Positions 33,934 to 44,238 of a stretch of 64,000 bases of DNA are shown here, piece after piece. Source of the DNA: a candidate division FCPU426 bacterium (lineage in GTDB: Bacteria > Oederibacteriota > Muellerivitia > Muellerivitales > Muellerivitaceae); contig DAIDGV010000017.1 of NCBI GenBank assembly GCA_027452205.1, positions 124,001 to 188,000 of the forward strand. The letters are read 5' to 3'. The notes beneath the pieces were generated by a model, which was not told where the DNA came from, made no database searches, and worked only from the letters and a program-made list of their open reading frames with translations. Within the stretch, counting starts at the first letter, position 1; each line of letters starts with the position of its first letter. Position numbers and translations under genes: made by a program.

Positions 33934-34670
33934 AACTCAAAGATAAAGTAGCGGTCGTTACCGGCGGCAATCGGGGTATTGGCAAGGCCATTGCCTTGAA
34001 ATTGGCCCAGGAAGGGGCCTCGGTGGCCATTTGTGGCACCAATGAAGCCACCTTGAAGGAAACAGCGGCTGAGATCGAAAAGCTGGGCGTGAAGGCCTTT
34101 CAACAAAAGGTCGATGTCTCGAAAGTCGCGGATGTTGAGGCTTTTGCCAAGGCCGTGATCGAAACCTTCGGCAAGGCGAATATCCTGGTCAATAACGCGG
34201 GTATTACCAGGGACAACCTGTTGCTTCGCATGAGCGAACAAGAGTGGGATGACGTTCTGAACATCAATCTTAAGAGTACTTTCTTGACCACGAAATATTT
34301 CGTGAAATCCATGATGAAGGCCCGTCAAGGGCGCATCATCAACATCACGTCCATCATCGGCGTGCGCGGTAACGCGGGGCAGGCCAATTACGCGGCCAGC
34401 AAAGCGGGTATCATTGGCCTAACGAAGACGACGGCCCGGGAATTCGCGAGCCGGAACATCACTTGTAACGCGATCGCTCCCGGTTTTATCCAGACGGACA
34501 TGACCCACGCTTTGGGCGACCAGGCGAAAGAAGCGTTGCTCAAAGAGATCCCGCTGGGCTTTTTGGGAGAGACCTCGGACATCGCCAATACGGTTGCTTT
34601 TTTTGCTGCTGATGAGTCCCGGTACATTACGGGACAAGTTATTTGCGTTGACGGCGGAATGGTGATATAA
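33930..34670 (+). CDS. fabG: 3-oxoacyl-ACP reductase
   Basis: 246 residues, a classical short-chain dehydrogenase. NADPH-binding TGGNRGIGKAIA, NNAGITRDNLLLRM, the catalytic Ser in INITSIIG and the YxxxK of NYAASKAGIIG are in place, and the C-terminus is ITGQVICVDGGM. It reduces beta-ketoacyl-ACP in each elongation round. Confidence 0.96.
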   Translation: MKLKDKVAVVTGGNRGIGKAIALKLAQEGASVAICGTNEATLKETAAEIEKLGVKAFQQKVDVSKVADVEAFAKAVIETFGKANILVNNAGITRDNLLLRMSEQEWDDVLNINLKSTFLTTKYFVKSMMKARQGRIINITSIIGVRGNAGQANYAASKAGIIGLTKTTAREFASRNITCNAIAPGFIQTDMTHALGDQAKEALLKEIPLGFLGETSDIANTVAFFAADESRYITGQVICVDGGMVI

Positions 34671-34691
34671 GAAGTGCCGTTTTTAGAAGGG

Positions 34692-34719
34692 TTGCAAAGG
34701 TGGGTTTTTGGCCTATGAT
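34692..34719 (+). promoter_or_regulatory. possible internal promoter for acpP
   Basis: TTGCAA (34692-34697), a 16-base spacer and TATGAT (34714-34719) lie 27 bases before the acpP start. This would allow the high ACP expression typical of bacteria. Confidence 0.45.
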
Positions 34720-34746
34720 GTTTCCAAATTTCATGGAGGTATGGAA

Positions 34747-34983
34747 ATGGCAATTGAAGATAAGGTGAAAGAAATTATTGTAGATCAATTGGGAGTGGAG
34801 CCGGAGCAAGTGAAGCCGGAAGCCGCTTTCATCGACGATCTGGGCGCTGATTCCCTGGACACAGTGGAATTGGTCATGGCCTTTGAAGAAGAATTCGACA
34901 TCGAAATTCCCGACGAAGACGCCGAGAAGATCAAGAGCGTCGGCGACGCGATCAACTACATCAAGGGCAAGGCTACTGAATAA
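34747..34983 (+). CDS. acpP: acyl carrier protein
   Basis: 78 residues, acidic. The phosphopantetheine site is the Ser of [13 protein letters not shown]. It carries growing acyl chains for the Fab enzymes encoded around it and supplies acyl-ACP to PlsX. GGAGG at 34735-34739 selects ATG 34747 rather than the ATG six bases earlier. Confidence 0.98.
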   Translation: MAIEDKVKEIIVDQLGVEPEQVKPEAAFIDDLGADSLDTVELVMAFEEEFDIEIPDEDAEKIKSVGDAINYIKGKATE

Positions 34984-35016
34984 GCCTTAGCTTCTAATTC
35001 GTTCCCGGAGGAACCT

Positions 35017-36261
35017 TTGAAACGAGTGGTCGTAACTGGGTTGGGGGCCATTACCCCTAACGGAAACAATCCAAACGATTTTTTTAAGAACATCTGTGAC
35101 GGCAAGAGCGGGATCACTTTGATCACGCGTTTTGATACGTCCCGGCTGACCTCGAAGATTGGCGGCGAAGTGAAAGACTTCGATCCGGTGGCTTTCGGGA
35201 TCTCGAAAAAAGACGTCAAGAAGATGGATTATTTCGTCCAATACGGCGTGGCGGCCAGCCTTCAGGCTGTGGCCGACGCGAAACTCGATATGTCCAAAGA
35301 GGATAAAACCCGGGTAGGGGTGTTGATAGGTTCCGGTATCGGGGGATTGCCCGAATTGGTCGAACAACACCGTCGTTTGCTGGAAAAAGGTCCGGATCGG
35401 GTTTCGCCATTCCTGATCCCGATGATGATCATCAACATGGCCTCGGGTATGACCTCCATCTATCTCGGGGCCCAAGGGCCTAACACCGCCACGGTGTCGG
35501 CCTGTTCCTCGGGCGCTCACGCGATCGGGGAAGCCTTCCGTTGGCTGCAAAAGGGTGACGCCGATGTGGTGATCGCCGGCGGCGCGGAAGCCTGTATGAC
35601 CGAATTAAGTTACGCTGGTTTCGCCAATATGCATGCCTTGTGTGTGTCGGCGAATGACAATCCCGCCCAGGGAAGCCGACCCTTCGACGCGAAGCGGTCC
35701 GGTTTTGTCATGGGCGAGGGTGCCGGTATCGTTGTTCTTGAGACTTTGGAGCATGCCCAAGCCCGCGGCGCGCATATCTATGCCGAAGTGGGCGGCTATG
35801 GCATGACCTCGGACGCTTACCACATGACAACCCCCGCCGAGAACGGCGAAGGGGCCGCCCGTTCCATGGCTTTGGCCTTGAAGGACGGCAACTTGAAACC
35901 CCAGGACATCGGTTATTTGAATGCCCATGGAACCTCAACCCCCTATAACGATAAGTTCGAAACACTGGCCATCAAGACTGTGTTCGGTGATCACGCGAAG
36001 AAAGTCGCCATTTCCTCGACCAAGTCCACCACGGGCCATTTGTTGGGCGCCGCGGGCGGTGTGGAGTTCGTGGCCTGCGTGAAAGCCATTCAAGAAGGGA
36101 TTCTGCCTCCGACCATCAACCTGGAAAACCCGGATCCGGATTGTGATCTGGACTATATCCCGAACCAAAAACGGGTCCAGCAGGTCACCGCTTGTCTTTC
36201 CAACTCGTTAGGATTCGGCGGGCACAATGTCTCTCTTATCGCTAAAAAGTTTAATTCCTAA
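35017..36261 (+). CDS. fabF: beta-ketoacyl-ACP synthase II
   Basis: 414 residues. An elongating condensing enzyme. Catalytic Cys in VSACSSGAHAIGEAF, His in NAHGTSTPYND and His in STTGHLLGAAGGVE. TTG 35017 is the start, with GGAGGA 4 bases upstream. The 3' end overlaps the rnc reading frame by 35 bases. Confidence 0.96.
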   Translation: MKRVVVTGLGAITPNGNNPNDFFKNICDGKSGITLITRFDTSRLTSKIGGEVKDFDPVAFGISKKDVKKMDYFVQYGVAASLQAVADAKLDMSKEDKTRVGVLIGSGIGGLPELVEQHRRLLEKGPDRVSPFLIPMMIINMASGMTSIYLGAQGPNTATVSACSSGAHAIGEAFRWLQKGDADVVIAGGAEACMTELSYAGFANMHALCVSANDNPAQGSRPFDAKRSGFVMGEGAGIVVLETLEHAQARGAHIYAEVGGYGMTSDAYHMTTPAENGEGAARSMALALKDGNLKPQDIGYLNAHGTSTPYNDKFETLAIKTVFGDHAKKVAISSTKSTTGHLLGAAGGVEFVACVKAIQEGILPPTINLENPDPDCDLDYIPNQKRVQQVTACLSNSLGFGGHNVSLIAKKFNS

Positions 36262-37033
36262 TAAAAAAAAGAGCTCGACTGTCCAGGACGGGATCGTCCT
36301 GGATAAGTCGCGTTTGGACGCCCTGAAGGTCTTCACCAAGACCCTCAAGATCCCCATGGGCGATGGACTGATCCTCAACGAGGCCCTGACCCATAAGTCC
36401 TATACCCATGAGCGCAAGATGCGGGCCGGATACCACAATGAAAAGTTGGAATTCCTCGGCGATTCGGTCTTGGGATTGGTCATCAGTGAGCATGTTTTCC
36501 AATCCTATCCCGAAGTGACCGAAGGGGGATTGTCCAAGGTCAAAAGCGTGGTCGTCAGCGCCAATGTACTGAGCGAGAAAGCCAAAAAGATCAACTTGAG
36601 CGAATATATCCTTCTGGGGAAGGGTGAGGAAAAATCCGGTGGCCGCCACCGGCCGGCATTGTTGGCCGACGCCCTGGAAGCGGTTATCGGAGCGATCTAT
36701 CTGGAAGGCGGCTTGGCCCCGGCCCGCCGGTTCGTTCTGGGAATGCTGGCCGAAGATGTCGATAACGTTTTTTCCGGCCGTGTCGAGAAAGACTATAAGA
36801 CCCTGCTCCAAGAGCACTACCAAAAGACCCATAAACTTGCCCCTCGTTACGACATCGTCCGGGAATGGGGACCGGACCACAACCGCAGCTTTGAGGCGGC
36901 CTGTATCGTCCAAGGAAAGACCCTGGCGACGGGGATCGGAAAAAACAAAAAAGAAGCGGAACAAGTGGCCGCTCAAGAAGTGGTGAAAAAGCTGCATATC
37001 ACGCTGAGCACGCCGAGCGACCATAAAATTTAA
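36227..37033 (+). CDS. rnc: ribonuclease III
   Basis: 268 residues, with a basic N-terminal extension of about 30. It cleaves double-stranded RNA, notably rRNA precursors. The signature is NEKLEFLGDSVLGLVIS, and a second acidic site is ALLADALEAVIGAIYLEGG. The C-terminal dsRNA-binding domain begins at DYKTLLQEHYQK. ATG 36227 lies inside fabF; a later start cannot be excluded because no clear SD is present. The fab-rnc order is conserved. Confidence 0.95.
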   Translation: MSLLSLKSLIPNKKKSSTVQDGIVLDKSRLDALKVFTKTLKIPMGDGLILNEALTHKSYTHERKMRAGYHNEKLEFLGDSVLGLVISEHVFQSYPEVTEGGLSKVKSVVVSANVLSEKAKKINLSEYILLGKGEEKSGGRHRPALLADALEAVIGAIYLEGGLAPARRFVLGMLAEDVDNVFSGRVEKDYKTLLQEHYQKTHKLAPRYDIVREWGPDHNRSFEAACIVQGKTLATGIGKNKKEAEQVAAQEVVKKLHITLSTPSDHKI

Positions 37034-37048
37034 TCCAAGGAGCGGGAC

Positions 37049-37303
37049 ATGGCGAAGGACGCGGGTTCGACTTTTTTAATGATCGTTTTGGGCGGTATTC
37101 TGGGCGGCTATGTGGGCGAACTGCTGGGCCTTTTGGTGCCGACAGGTATGCTGCATGACATTTTTACCCGGGGATTCGCTTTGGGTTTTGATAACCCGAT
37201 CATCCTGGACCTGCGCATCATCGTGCTGACCTTCGGGATCAAGATCATGCTGAACATCTTTGGGGTCATTGGCATGATCCTGGGATTGTATTACTCGAAA
37301 TAA
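37049..37303 (+). CDS. DUF4321 small membrane protein
   Basis: 84 residues with two or three hydrophobic segments and the pattern FLMIVLGGILGGYVGELLG at the N-terminus, PTGMLHDIFTRGFALG in the middle and IGMILGLYYSK at the end, which fits DUF4321. Function unknown. Such genes commonly sit next to maf. AAGGAGC precedes the ATG, and 4 bases separate it from the maf start. Confidence 0.8.
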   Translation: MAKDAGSTFLMIVLGGILGGYVGELLGLLVPTGMLHDIFTRGFALGFDNPIILDLRIIVLTFGIKIMLNIFGVIGMILGLYYSK

Positions 37304-37307
37304 TCCG

Positions 37308-37901
37308 ATGACTCGCCGTAAGACACTGATTTTATTGGCTTCTCAATCGCCTCGCCGGCGAAAGATCCTTTCTTTCCTTTCAGTACCCTTCAAAGTGATC
37401 CAGCCTATCGGCGTGGACGAAACCCCTCTCCCGGGGGAGATTCCTCGTCGTCTTGTTCAGCGCTTGGCCTTGTTAAAGGCCTCCTCGGTTGCGCTAAAGC
37501 ATCCAAATGTCCCGGTCTTAGCCGCTGATACCATTGTTGTTAAGAACAAAAAGATCTATGGAAAGCCCAGGGACAGCCGAGAAGCGCGGACGATGTTGCT
37601 GTCCCTTCAAGGTTCCTGGCATGAGGTTTATACGGGTGTAGCTTTGGTTTGGCGGAAAAAGAGAGTGTCCTTAAGCCACATGGAAGTGACCCGGGTTTTC
37701 TTCAAGAGATTGTCTTTACAAGAGAGGGAAGACTATTTGGCGTCAGAAGAACCCTATGACAAGGCTGGAGGCTACGATATCCAAGGAACAGCCTCCGGCT
37801 GGATAAAAAAATGGGAAGGCGATTATTTCAATGTCATGGGCCTTCCCATTCAATGGGTTGTTCAGAAGTTGTCCGGACTGAAACCTCAGCTGTTCAAATA
37901 G
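37308..37901 (+). CDS. maf: Maf-family nucleotide pyrophosphatase
   Basis: 197 residues. Maf proteins hydrolyse non-canonical or selected NTPs (dTTP/UTP in the YhdE group). Signature LLASQSPRRRKIL, catalytic Asp in VLAADTIVV, and EPYDKAGGYDIQGTAS, which matches the YhdE-type ending. It overlaps the convergent peptidyl-prolyl isomerase gene by 16 bases. Confidence 0.92.
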   Translation: MTRRKTLILLASQSPRRRKILSFLSVPFKVIQPIGVDETPLPGEIPRRLVQRLALLKASSVALKHPNVPVLAADTIVVKNKKIYGKPRDSREARTMLLSLQGSWHEVYTGVALVWRKKRVSLSHMEVTRVFFKRLSLQEREDYLASEEPYDKAGGYDIQGTASGWIKKWEGDYFNVMGLPIQWVVQKLSGLKPQLFK

Positions 37902-39346
37902 GTCTTAATGGTGATGTTCTTTCTTTGCTGGTTCAAGAAATCCTTGAACCAAGCATCCGCCTTGTTCGCCATGAACCTTTGGGCGATCGAATCGCTTTGA
38001 TCGATCTTGTCCGCGGGTTTTCCTTCTTTAGCTTCGGTGATCTGGAAAAAGTACTCTTTGTTGTTCAGGGGGAAAGGACCCGCCCATTCGCCGGGATAAA
38101 GGTTGAGCAATTCTTGGACAAGAGGCTTGGACCCCTTGATGCCGGCAATGTCCTTGTCTTTCGAGAACCAAGCGGTCTGCGAGGCTTTTAAGCCCAATTC
38201 TTCGGCGGCTTTGGGCAGAGGCACCTTGTTCTTCACTTTGTCACCTAGCTCGGAAGCGGTGGTCAAAAGCTTTTGATTGGCCTTGGTCTTCTTATATTGG
38301 TCCAAAACCTTGGTTCGAACCTGGGCGAAGGTGCTCTTGTATTCGGGTTCGATATCGACGATCTGCGCAATGTGGTAACCATATTGGGTCTTGAAGGGTT
38401 TGGTTACTTCGCCTTTTTTCGCGTCAAAGACCGCGTCCTCGAACTCTTTCACCATCTGACCCTTCGTGACCCAGCCCAGATCGCCACCCTTCTTTTTGGA
38501 GCCGGGGTCTTGGGAATATTTCTCGGCCAAAGAAGCGAAGGTGGCTTTGCCCGACAGGACTTGTTCGCGGTAATCCGCTAAGGCTTTTTCGGAAGGATCG
38601 CCCGCCAGGGGGTTAGTGGATCCTTGAGCCTGTAAAAGGATGTGGCGCACTTTGCGGCGCTCGGGACGATCGAATTGAGCTTTGTGTTCCTCATAAAAAT
38701 CTTTCAGGTCGCTCTCGGTATAAGTGACGCTCTTTTCGTAATCGGCGGGACTCATATAGACATAATCAGCTTTTAACTCCCGGTCCAAGAAGCTCTTGTA
38801 ATCACCTAATTCATCGGGGGTATAGAGAATGCTGTCGCTCAGGATGGAATGGGTCTTGTCGAGCAGCATTTGGGCGCGTTCATGGGATTCGAACTCGGCG
38901 GGGGTGATCTTGTTCGCCTCGAGGACGCGGATGTATTTTTCCTTGCTAAATTTGCCGTTCTCGTCGGCAAAATAAGGCTCGTGTTGAAGCGCGGCAGCCA
39001 ATTCCTCATCGGAGACGGAAATGCCAAGCTTCGAGGCGGTCTGTTCCAGGATCGCATTGTCGATCAAAGAGTCCAGGATATGCTTTCTCAGGTTGGCCAA
39101 TTGGTCCGCACTGGGGGTTTCGCCGACCATGTTGTAGAGGCGGTCCAATTGGGGTTGATAGACCTTATTGAAGTCATCATAAGTGATCTTTTGGTCGCCA
39201 ACCTTGGCAACTACGTTGGGATCGACCATGTTCTTTTGCAGGGTGGACCCGGCACCCCAGGCGATGAAGATGGTGGCGACAAAGGCCACGACCAATCCCC
39301 ACAGAACGACGTGCATAGTCTTTTTATCTCTCAAGGTGCTCAGCAT
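37886..39346 (-). CDS. membrane-anchored peptidyl-prolyl isomerase (SurA/PpiD-like)
   Basis: 486 residues. A single N-terminal transmembrane helix (MHVVLWGLVVAFVATIFIAW) anchors a periplasmic part: a SurA_N-like helical domain (about 50-190), then a parvulin domain (KVRHILLQAQ ... YSQDPGSKKKGGDLGWV ... FKTQYGYHIAQI) and a C-terminal helical region. The layout is that of PpiD, with one parvulin domain, a folding helper for exported and outer-membrane proteins. GGAGG 7 bases upstream fixes ATG 39346. The promoter is at 39406-39433. Confidence 0.88.
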   Translation of the reverse strand: MLSTLRDKKTMHVVLWGLVVAFVATIFIAWGAGSTLQKNMVDPNVVAKVGDQKITYDDFNKVYQPQLDRLYNMVGETPSADQLANLRKHILDSLIDNAILEQTASKLGISVSDEELAAALQHEPYFADENGKFSKEKYIRVLEANKITPAEFESHERAQMLLDKTHSILSDSILYTPDELGDYKSFLDRELKADYVYMSPADYEKSVTYTESDLKDFYEEHKAQFDRPERRKVRHILLQAQGSTNPLAGDPSEKALADYREQVLSGKATFASLAEKYSQDPGSKKKGGDLGWVTKGQMVKEFEDAVFDAKKGEVTKPFKTQYGYHIAQIVDIEPEYKSTFAQVRTKVLDQYKKTKANQKLLTTASELGDKVKNKVPLPKAAEELGLKASQTAWFSKDKDIAGIKGSKPLVQELLNLYPGEWAGPFPLNNKEYFFQITEAKEGKPADKIDQSDSIAQRFMANKADAWFKDFLNQQRKNITIKTYLNS

Positions 39347-39405
39347 GGAAGGCCTCCGAAATTGATGGAAACAAGGGGCAGGGTATGCCTCGAACAAACG
39401 GGCGC

Positions 39406-39433
39406 ATTATAACAACAATTACCCTCATAACAA
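39406..39433 (-). promoter_or_regulatory. promoter of the peptidyl-prolyl isomerase gene
   Basis: On the minus strand, TTGTTA (39428-39433), a 16-base spacer and a perfect TATAAT (39406-39411), about 60 bases before the start codon. Confidence 0.6.
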
Positions 39434-39454
39434 TGGGCACGGTGAGCGGGTTCA

Positions 39455-39485
39455 TTGACAGGGAAAGGGAACGGCGTGATATAAT
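39455..39485 (+). promoter_or_regulatory. promoter for tRNA-Gly and the downstream outer-membrane gene
   Basis: A perfect TTGACA (39455-39460) and a perfect TATAAT (39480-39485) with a long 19-base spacer. A TGATAT at 17 bases is an alternative -10. It is about 130 bases before the tRNA. Confidence 0.6.
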
Positions 39486-39615
39486 CCGCAAAATTTCAGG
39501 CAGGTCCGATGAAGCCGCCAAAAAGCTTGAAAGGCCTCGTCGATGCATACTTTTCAAGAACTAGGTGGTCCCTGGCTGGAAGGTCTTATTTCTTCTTTTC
39601 GGCGGGCAGAACGTT

Positions 39616-41201
<1,586 letters not shown>

Positions 41202-41211
41202 GAACTGTTCC

Positions 41212-41240
41212 TTGACCCATCCTAGACCATCGTGTAGCTT
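41212..41240 (+). promoter_or_regulatory. promoter of the PorV-like gene, probably leaderless
   Basis: TTGACC (41212-41217), a 17-base spacer and TAGCTT preceded by TG (41235-41240). The predicted transcription start falls on the GTG at 41247. Confidence 0.5.
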
Positions 41241-41246
41241 GATTTT

Positions 41247-42167
41247 GTGCGAAAACCCCTCTATTTAGCGATCTTTATCTTGATTACCGGTCCTTTGTTG
41301 GCCCAATCGGCGGGCACGACCGGCGGGGACATCTTGAAGGTTCCCATTGGTGTGCGTCCCACCGCTTTGGCTGGGGCCTATTCGGCCTTAGGGGACGACG
41401 TTTATGTGATCGGTTATAACCCGGCGGGCTTGGCGAAGGTCTCCCAATATAGCTTTGGTTTGGATCACGTGGAGAGCTATGCCGGCATAGAGATCGAATC
41501 CCTCAGCGCGGCGATCCCGACCAAAGACTACGGTATTTTCGGCGGTCAACTGGTCTATCGCCACCTTCCGACGATCGACAATACCTTGGCAACGGACCCG
41601 ACCATTTCAGCTAGCGATATTTTGTTCACTGTCGCTGACGCTCAACAGTTCGGTAAGTTATCGATCGGTGGTTCGCTCAAGAGTATTTACTCCAATTTGG
41701 GTGAAAAACAGGCTTTTACGGAAGCGTTCGATATCGGGGTCCGTGTGGAACTTTTCGATACGGATTTTGCTTTGGCTGCCCAGAACATTGGCCCCTCGGT
41801 GCAGTATCAGCCGAATCCCCAAGGCCAAGATCCGCTTCCGTTAACCTTTCGTTTTGGTGCGGCTAGACCGGTCCTTGTTTCGCCTTCTTCGGTCCTTTTG
41901 GCCAGCGGGGAAGTCTTCAATGTCAGCGATGAGGGCCTTCAAGAGGCCATCGCCCTGGAATACTGGCACCGCAGCATTATCGCGGTCCGATTGGGTTATC
42001 GGTTCAGCGACGCCCAGAACTTGCAGGGCGGTTTGGCGGCAGGAGTGGCCCTGCGCTATAACCTAGGCAAGCTGGAATATGAGCTGGGCTTTGCCTGGCA
42101 ACCCAATTCCATCAGCCAGTCCTTTATCGCCAACACCTACACTTTTGGCCTTCTTTTCTGGTTCTAA
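41247..42167 (+). CDS. PorV/PorQ-family (UPF0164) outer-membrane protein
   Basis: 306 residues. A signal peptide ends near LLAQSAG. The mature start, GGDILKVPIGVRPTALAGAY and then NPAGLAKV, is the hallmark of PorV/PorQ-like proteins, followed by beta strands to a terminal FGLLFWF. In Bacteroidetes PorV is a type IX secretion shuttle; outside that phylum the role is unclear, although the FlgD-like tail of the stalk protein at 486 could be a substrate (inference). The GTG start has no SD and may be leaderless. Confidence 0.8.
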   Translation: MRKPLYLAIFILITGPLLAQSAGTTGGDILKVPIGVRPTALAGAYSALGDDVYVIGYNPAGLAKVSQYSFGLDHVESYAGIEIESLSAAIPTKDYGIFGGQLVYRHLPTIDNTLATDPTISASDILFTVADAQQFGKLSIGGSLKSIYSNLGEKQAFTEAFDIGVRVELFDTDFALAAQNIGPSVQYQPNPQGQDPLPLTFRFGAARPVLVSPSSVLLASGEVFNVSDEGLQEAIALEYWHRSIIAVRLGYRFSDAQNLQGGLAAGVALRYNLGKLEYELGFAWQPNSISQSFIANTYTFGLLFWF

Positions 42168-42192
42168 CGCTGGTTCTGGGCATGACAAATGC

Positions 42193-42221
42193 TTGACAAC
42201 CCATAGGCCGCTGAATACACT
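42193..42221 (+). promoter_or_regulatory. promoter of rplU-rpmA
   Basis: A perfect TTGACA (42193-42198), a 17-base spacer and TACACT (42216-42221), 53 bases before rplU. Confidence 0.7.
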
Positions 42222-42274
42222 CTATTGCTCTTCGGGCCTTTTTAAAAAGGCGCGCATTTTTGGGAGGATTTTCT

Positions 42275-42589
42275 ATGTACGCAGTGATTCAAGCCGGCGG
42301 AACACAATATAAAGTCTCAGAAGGCGATGTCATTACGGTGAACCGCCTCAAGGGAAACCCCGGCGACTCGATCGAGTTCAACGAAGTCGTGATGTTGGAG
42401 AACAACGGCCAACTTCGCGTGAAACAAAGTGAAGTGAAGGGTATCAAGGTCACGGGTAAGATCGTTGACCAAACCCAAGGCAAGAAGATCCGTGTCTTCC
42501 GTTATCGTCGTCGGAAGAACACCATGAAAACCAAGGGTTCTCGCCCTAAGTACACGACCGTCTCGATCGAAAAGATCATTTCGGTTTAA
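42275..42589 (+). CDS. rplU: 50S ribosomal protein L21
   Basis: 104 residues, standard. MYAVIQAGGTQYKVSEGD at the start and KIRVFRYRRRKNTMKTKGSR near the end are the L21 signatures. GGAGGA 7 bases upstream fixes ATG 42275. First gene of rplU-rpmA-obgE-proB-nadD-rsfS, a common bacterial order. Confidence 0.97.
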   Translation: MYAVIQAGGTQYKVSEGDVITVNRLKGNPGDSIEFNEVVMLENNGQLRVKQSEVKGIKVTGKIVDQTQGKKIRVFRYRRRKNTMKTKGSRPKYTTVSIEKIISV

Positions 42590-42609
42590 TTTTCTAGGAG
42601 GAAGCAGTC

Positions 42610-42870
42610 ATGGGTCAGCATAAAGCAGGTGGGTCCACCCAAAACGGCCGGGATAGTCACAGTCAGCGCTTAGGCATCAAGGCCTATGGCGGCAATTTCG
42701 TGACCGCCGGTAGCATCTTGGTCCGTCAACGCGGCTTGCGTTACAAGCCGGGCCAGAACGTCGGTGTCGGCAAGGATGATACCTTGTTCGCGAAGATCTC
42801 GGGCTTGGTGACCTTCCGCGAATTCAAGAAGGGCCTCAAGACCATCAGTGTGGTCCCCAAAGAAGCCTAA
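42610..42870 (+). CDS. rpmA: 50S ribosomal protein L27
   Basis: 86 residues. It begins [20 protein letters not shown] without the cleavable N-terminal extension found in Firmicutes, so the N-terminus can reach the peptidyl-transferase centre directly. [15 protein letters not shown] is typical. AGGAGG precedes the ATG. A terminator follows. Confidence 0.97.
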   Translation: MGQHKAGGSTQNGRDSHSQRLGIKAYGGNFVTAGSILVRQRGLRYKPGQNVGVGKDDTLFAKISGLVTFREFKKGLKTISVVPKEA

Positions 42871-42893
42871 AGCTAGTTCTTAAACGCAAACTA

Positions 42894-42921
42894 AACCTCG
42901 CCCAATGGGCGGGGTTTTTTT
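42894..42921 (+). terminator. intrinsic terminator after rpmA
   Basis: AACCTCGCCC/GGGCGGGGTT stem with a 3-base loop and a run of seven T. obgE starts only about 35 bases later, so partial read-through or a compact promoter must supply obgE. Confidence 0.85.
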
Positions 42922-42956
42922 GTTTCTGGTGGGTTCGTTCAAAGGAAGAGGATTCA

Positions 42957-44237
42957 ATGATCGTTGATGAAGTTACTATCACAGTCGAGGGCGGCAGCGG
43001 CGGCAATGGCTGTCTGAGCTTTCGCCGGGAAAAGTTCATTCCCCGCGGAGGCCCGGACGGCGGCAATGGCGGTCGGGGCGGCAACGTGTTCCTGGAAGCC
43101 CGTACCGACGTGGGTACGTTGGTGGACTTCATCTATCAACCCATCTATGGAGCCAAACACGGTGTCCATGGCAAGGGCAAGAACATGCACGGCCAGAATG
43201 CCGAGGATGTTACGGTCCGAGTGCCTGTGGGCACGATGGTCTATGACGAGAACCACGACCTGATCGTGGACATGGACCGGGATGGCATGCGTTTCCTCAT
43301 CGCCAAGGGTGGACGCGGTGGACGCGGCAACACCACCTTCACGACCGCGACCCAACAGGCGCCAAAACTAGCCGAAATTGGGGAGCCTGGCGAAAAGAAA
43401 ATCCTTCGTTTAGAACTGAAACTTTTGGCGGATGTGGGCATCGTTGGATTTCCAAACGCGGGCAAATCGACATTACTTTCCCGGGTAACTCATGCCACGC
43501 CGAAGATCGCTGATTATCCGTTCACGACGTTGGAGCCCCAATTGGGCGTGGTCCGGCTTTCAGAAGGCCGCAGCTTCGTCTTGGCCGATATTCCTGGACT
43601 CATTGAAGGAGCCAGCCAAGGGAAGGGCTTGGGCGTCAAGTTCCTAAAGCATTTGGAACGCACTAAATTGCTTATCCACATGGTTGAATTGGCGACCCTG
43701 ACCACTTTTGCGGAACTGGAAAAACGTATCAAGACAATCCGCAACGAGCTCAAACAGCACAGCGAGAAGTTCCTCAGTATGCCGCAGATCTTGGTGTTGT
43801 CGAAGGCGGATTCGGCGGCTAGCCCTTCTTATACGGACTGGGTGAAAAAGCTCGAGAAAAAAGGGACAAGGGTCTTCGTCATTTCAGCCGTTACCGGTGC
43901 GGGTCTCCAAGGATTGTTGGAGGAATTGTGGAAGGACTTGTCTAAAATACGGGAAGAAGAAAAGAGCAAGCCGCCCGTTGTGGAAGAAAAGATCTATCAA
44001 GCCAAGGTCCGCTATAAGGTGGAAAAGGTCGGTGAAGCCTTTTATGTGACCGGTCCCGAGATCAAAAAATGGGTGGCCATGACCAATTTCGATAATTTTG
44101 ACGCGACCGAACGGTTCTACCGTATCTTGAAGCGCATGGGTGTCATCAAAGAGCTCAAGAAGCTTGGTGTCAAACGGGGTGACAAGGTCTTTTGCGAGGA
44201 CCTGGAGCTGGATTTTGAGGATTCACTCGAGGCGTAA
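42957..44237 (+). CDS. obgE: GTPase Obg/CgtA
   Basis: 426 residues. An N-terminal glycine-rich Obg fold (VEGGSGGNGCLSFRREKF), a G domain with P-loop GFPNAGKSTLLSRVT, switch region DYPFTTLEPQLG, DIPGLIEGA and SKAD, and a C-terminal OCT domain (YKVEKVGEAFYVTGPEIKKW). Obg acts in 50S assembly and the stress response. AAAGGAAGAGG precedes the ATG. Confidence 0.97.
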   Translation: MIVDEVTITVEGGSGGNGCLSFRREKFIPRGGPDGGNGGRGGNVFLEARTDVGTLVDFIYQPIYGAKHGVHGKGKNMHGQNAEDVTVRVPVGTMVYDENHDLIVDMDRDGMRFLIAKGGRGGRGNTTFTTATQQAPKLAEIGEPGEKKILRLELKLLADVGIVGFPNAGKSTLLSRVTHATPKIADYPFTTLEPQLGVVRLSEGRSFVLADIPGLIEGASQGKGLGVKFLKHLERTKLLIHMVELATLTTFAELEKRIKTIRNELKQHSEKFLSMPQILVLSKADSAASPSYTDWVKKLEKKGTRVFVISAVTGAGLQGLLEELWKDLSKIREEEKSKPPVVEEKIYQAKVRYKVEKVGEAFYVTGPEIKKWVAMTNFDNFDATERFYRILKRMGVIKELKKLGVKRGDKVFCEDLELDFEDSLEA

Positions 44238-44238
44238 C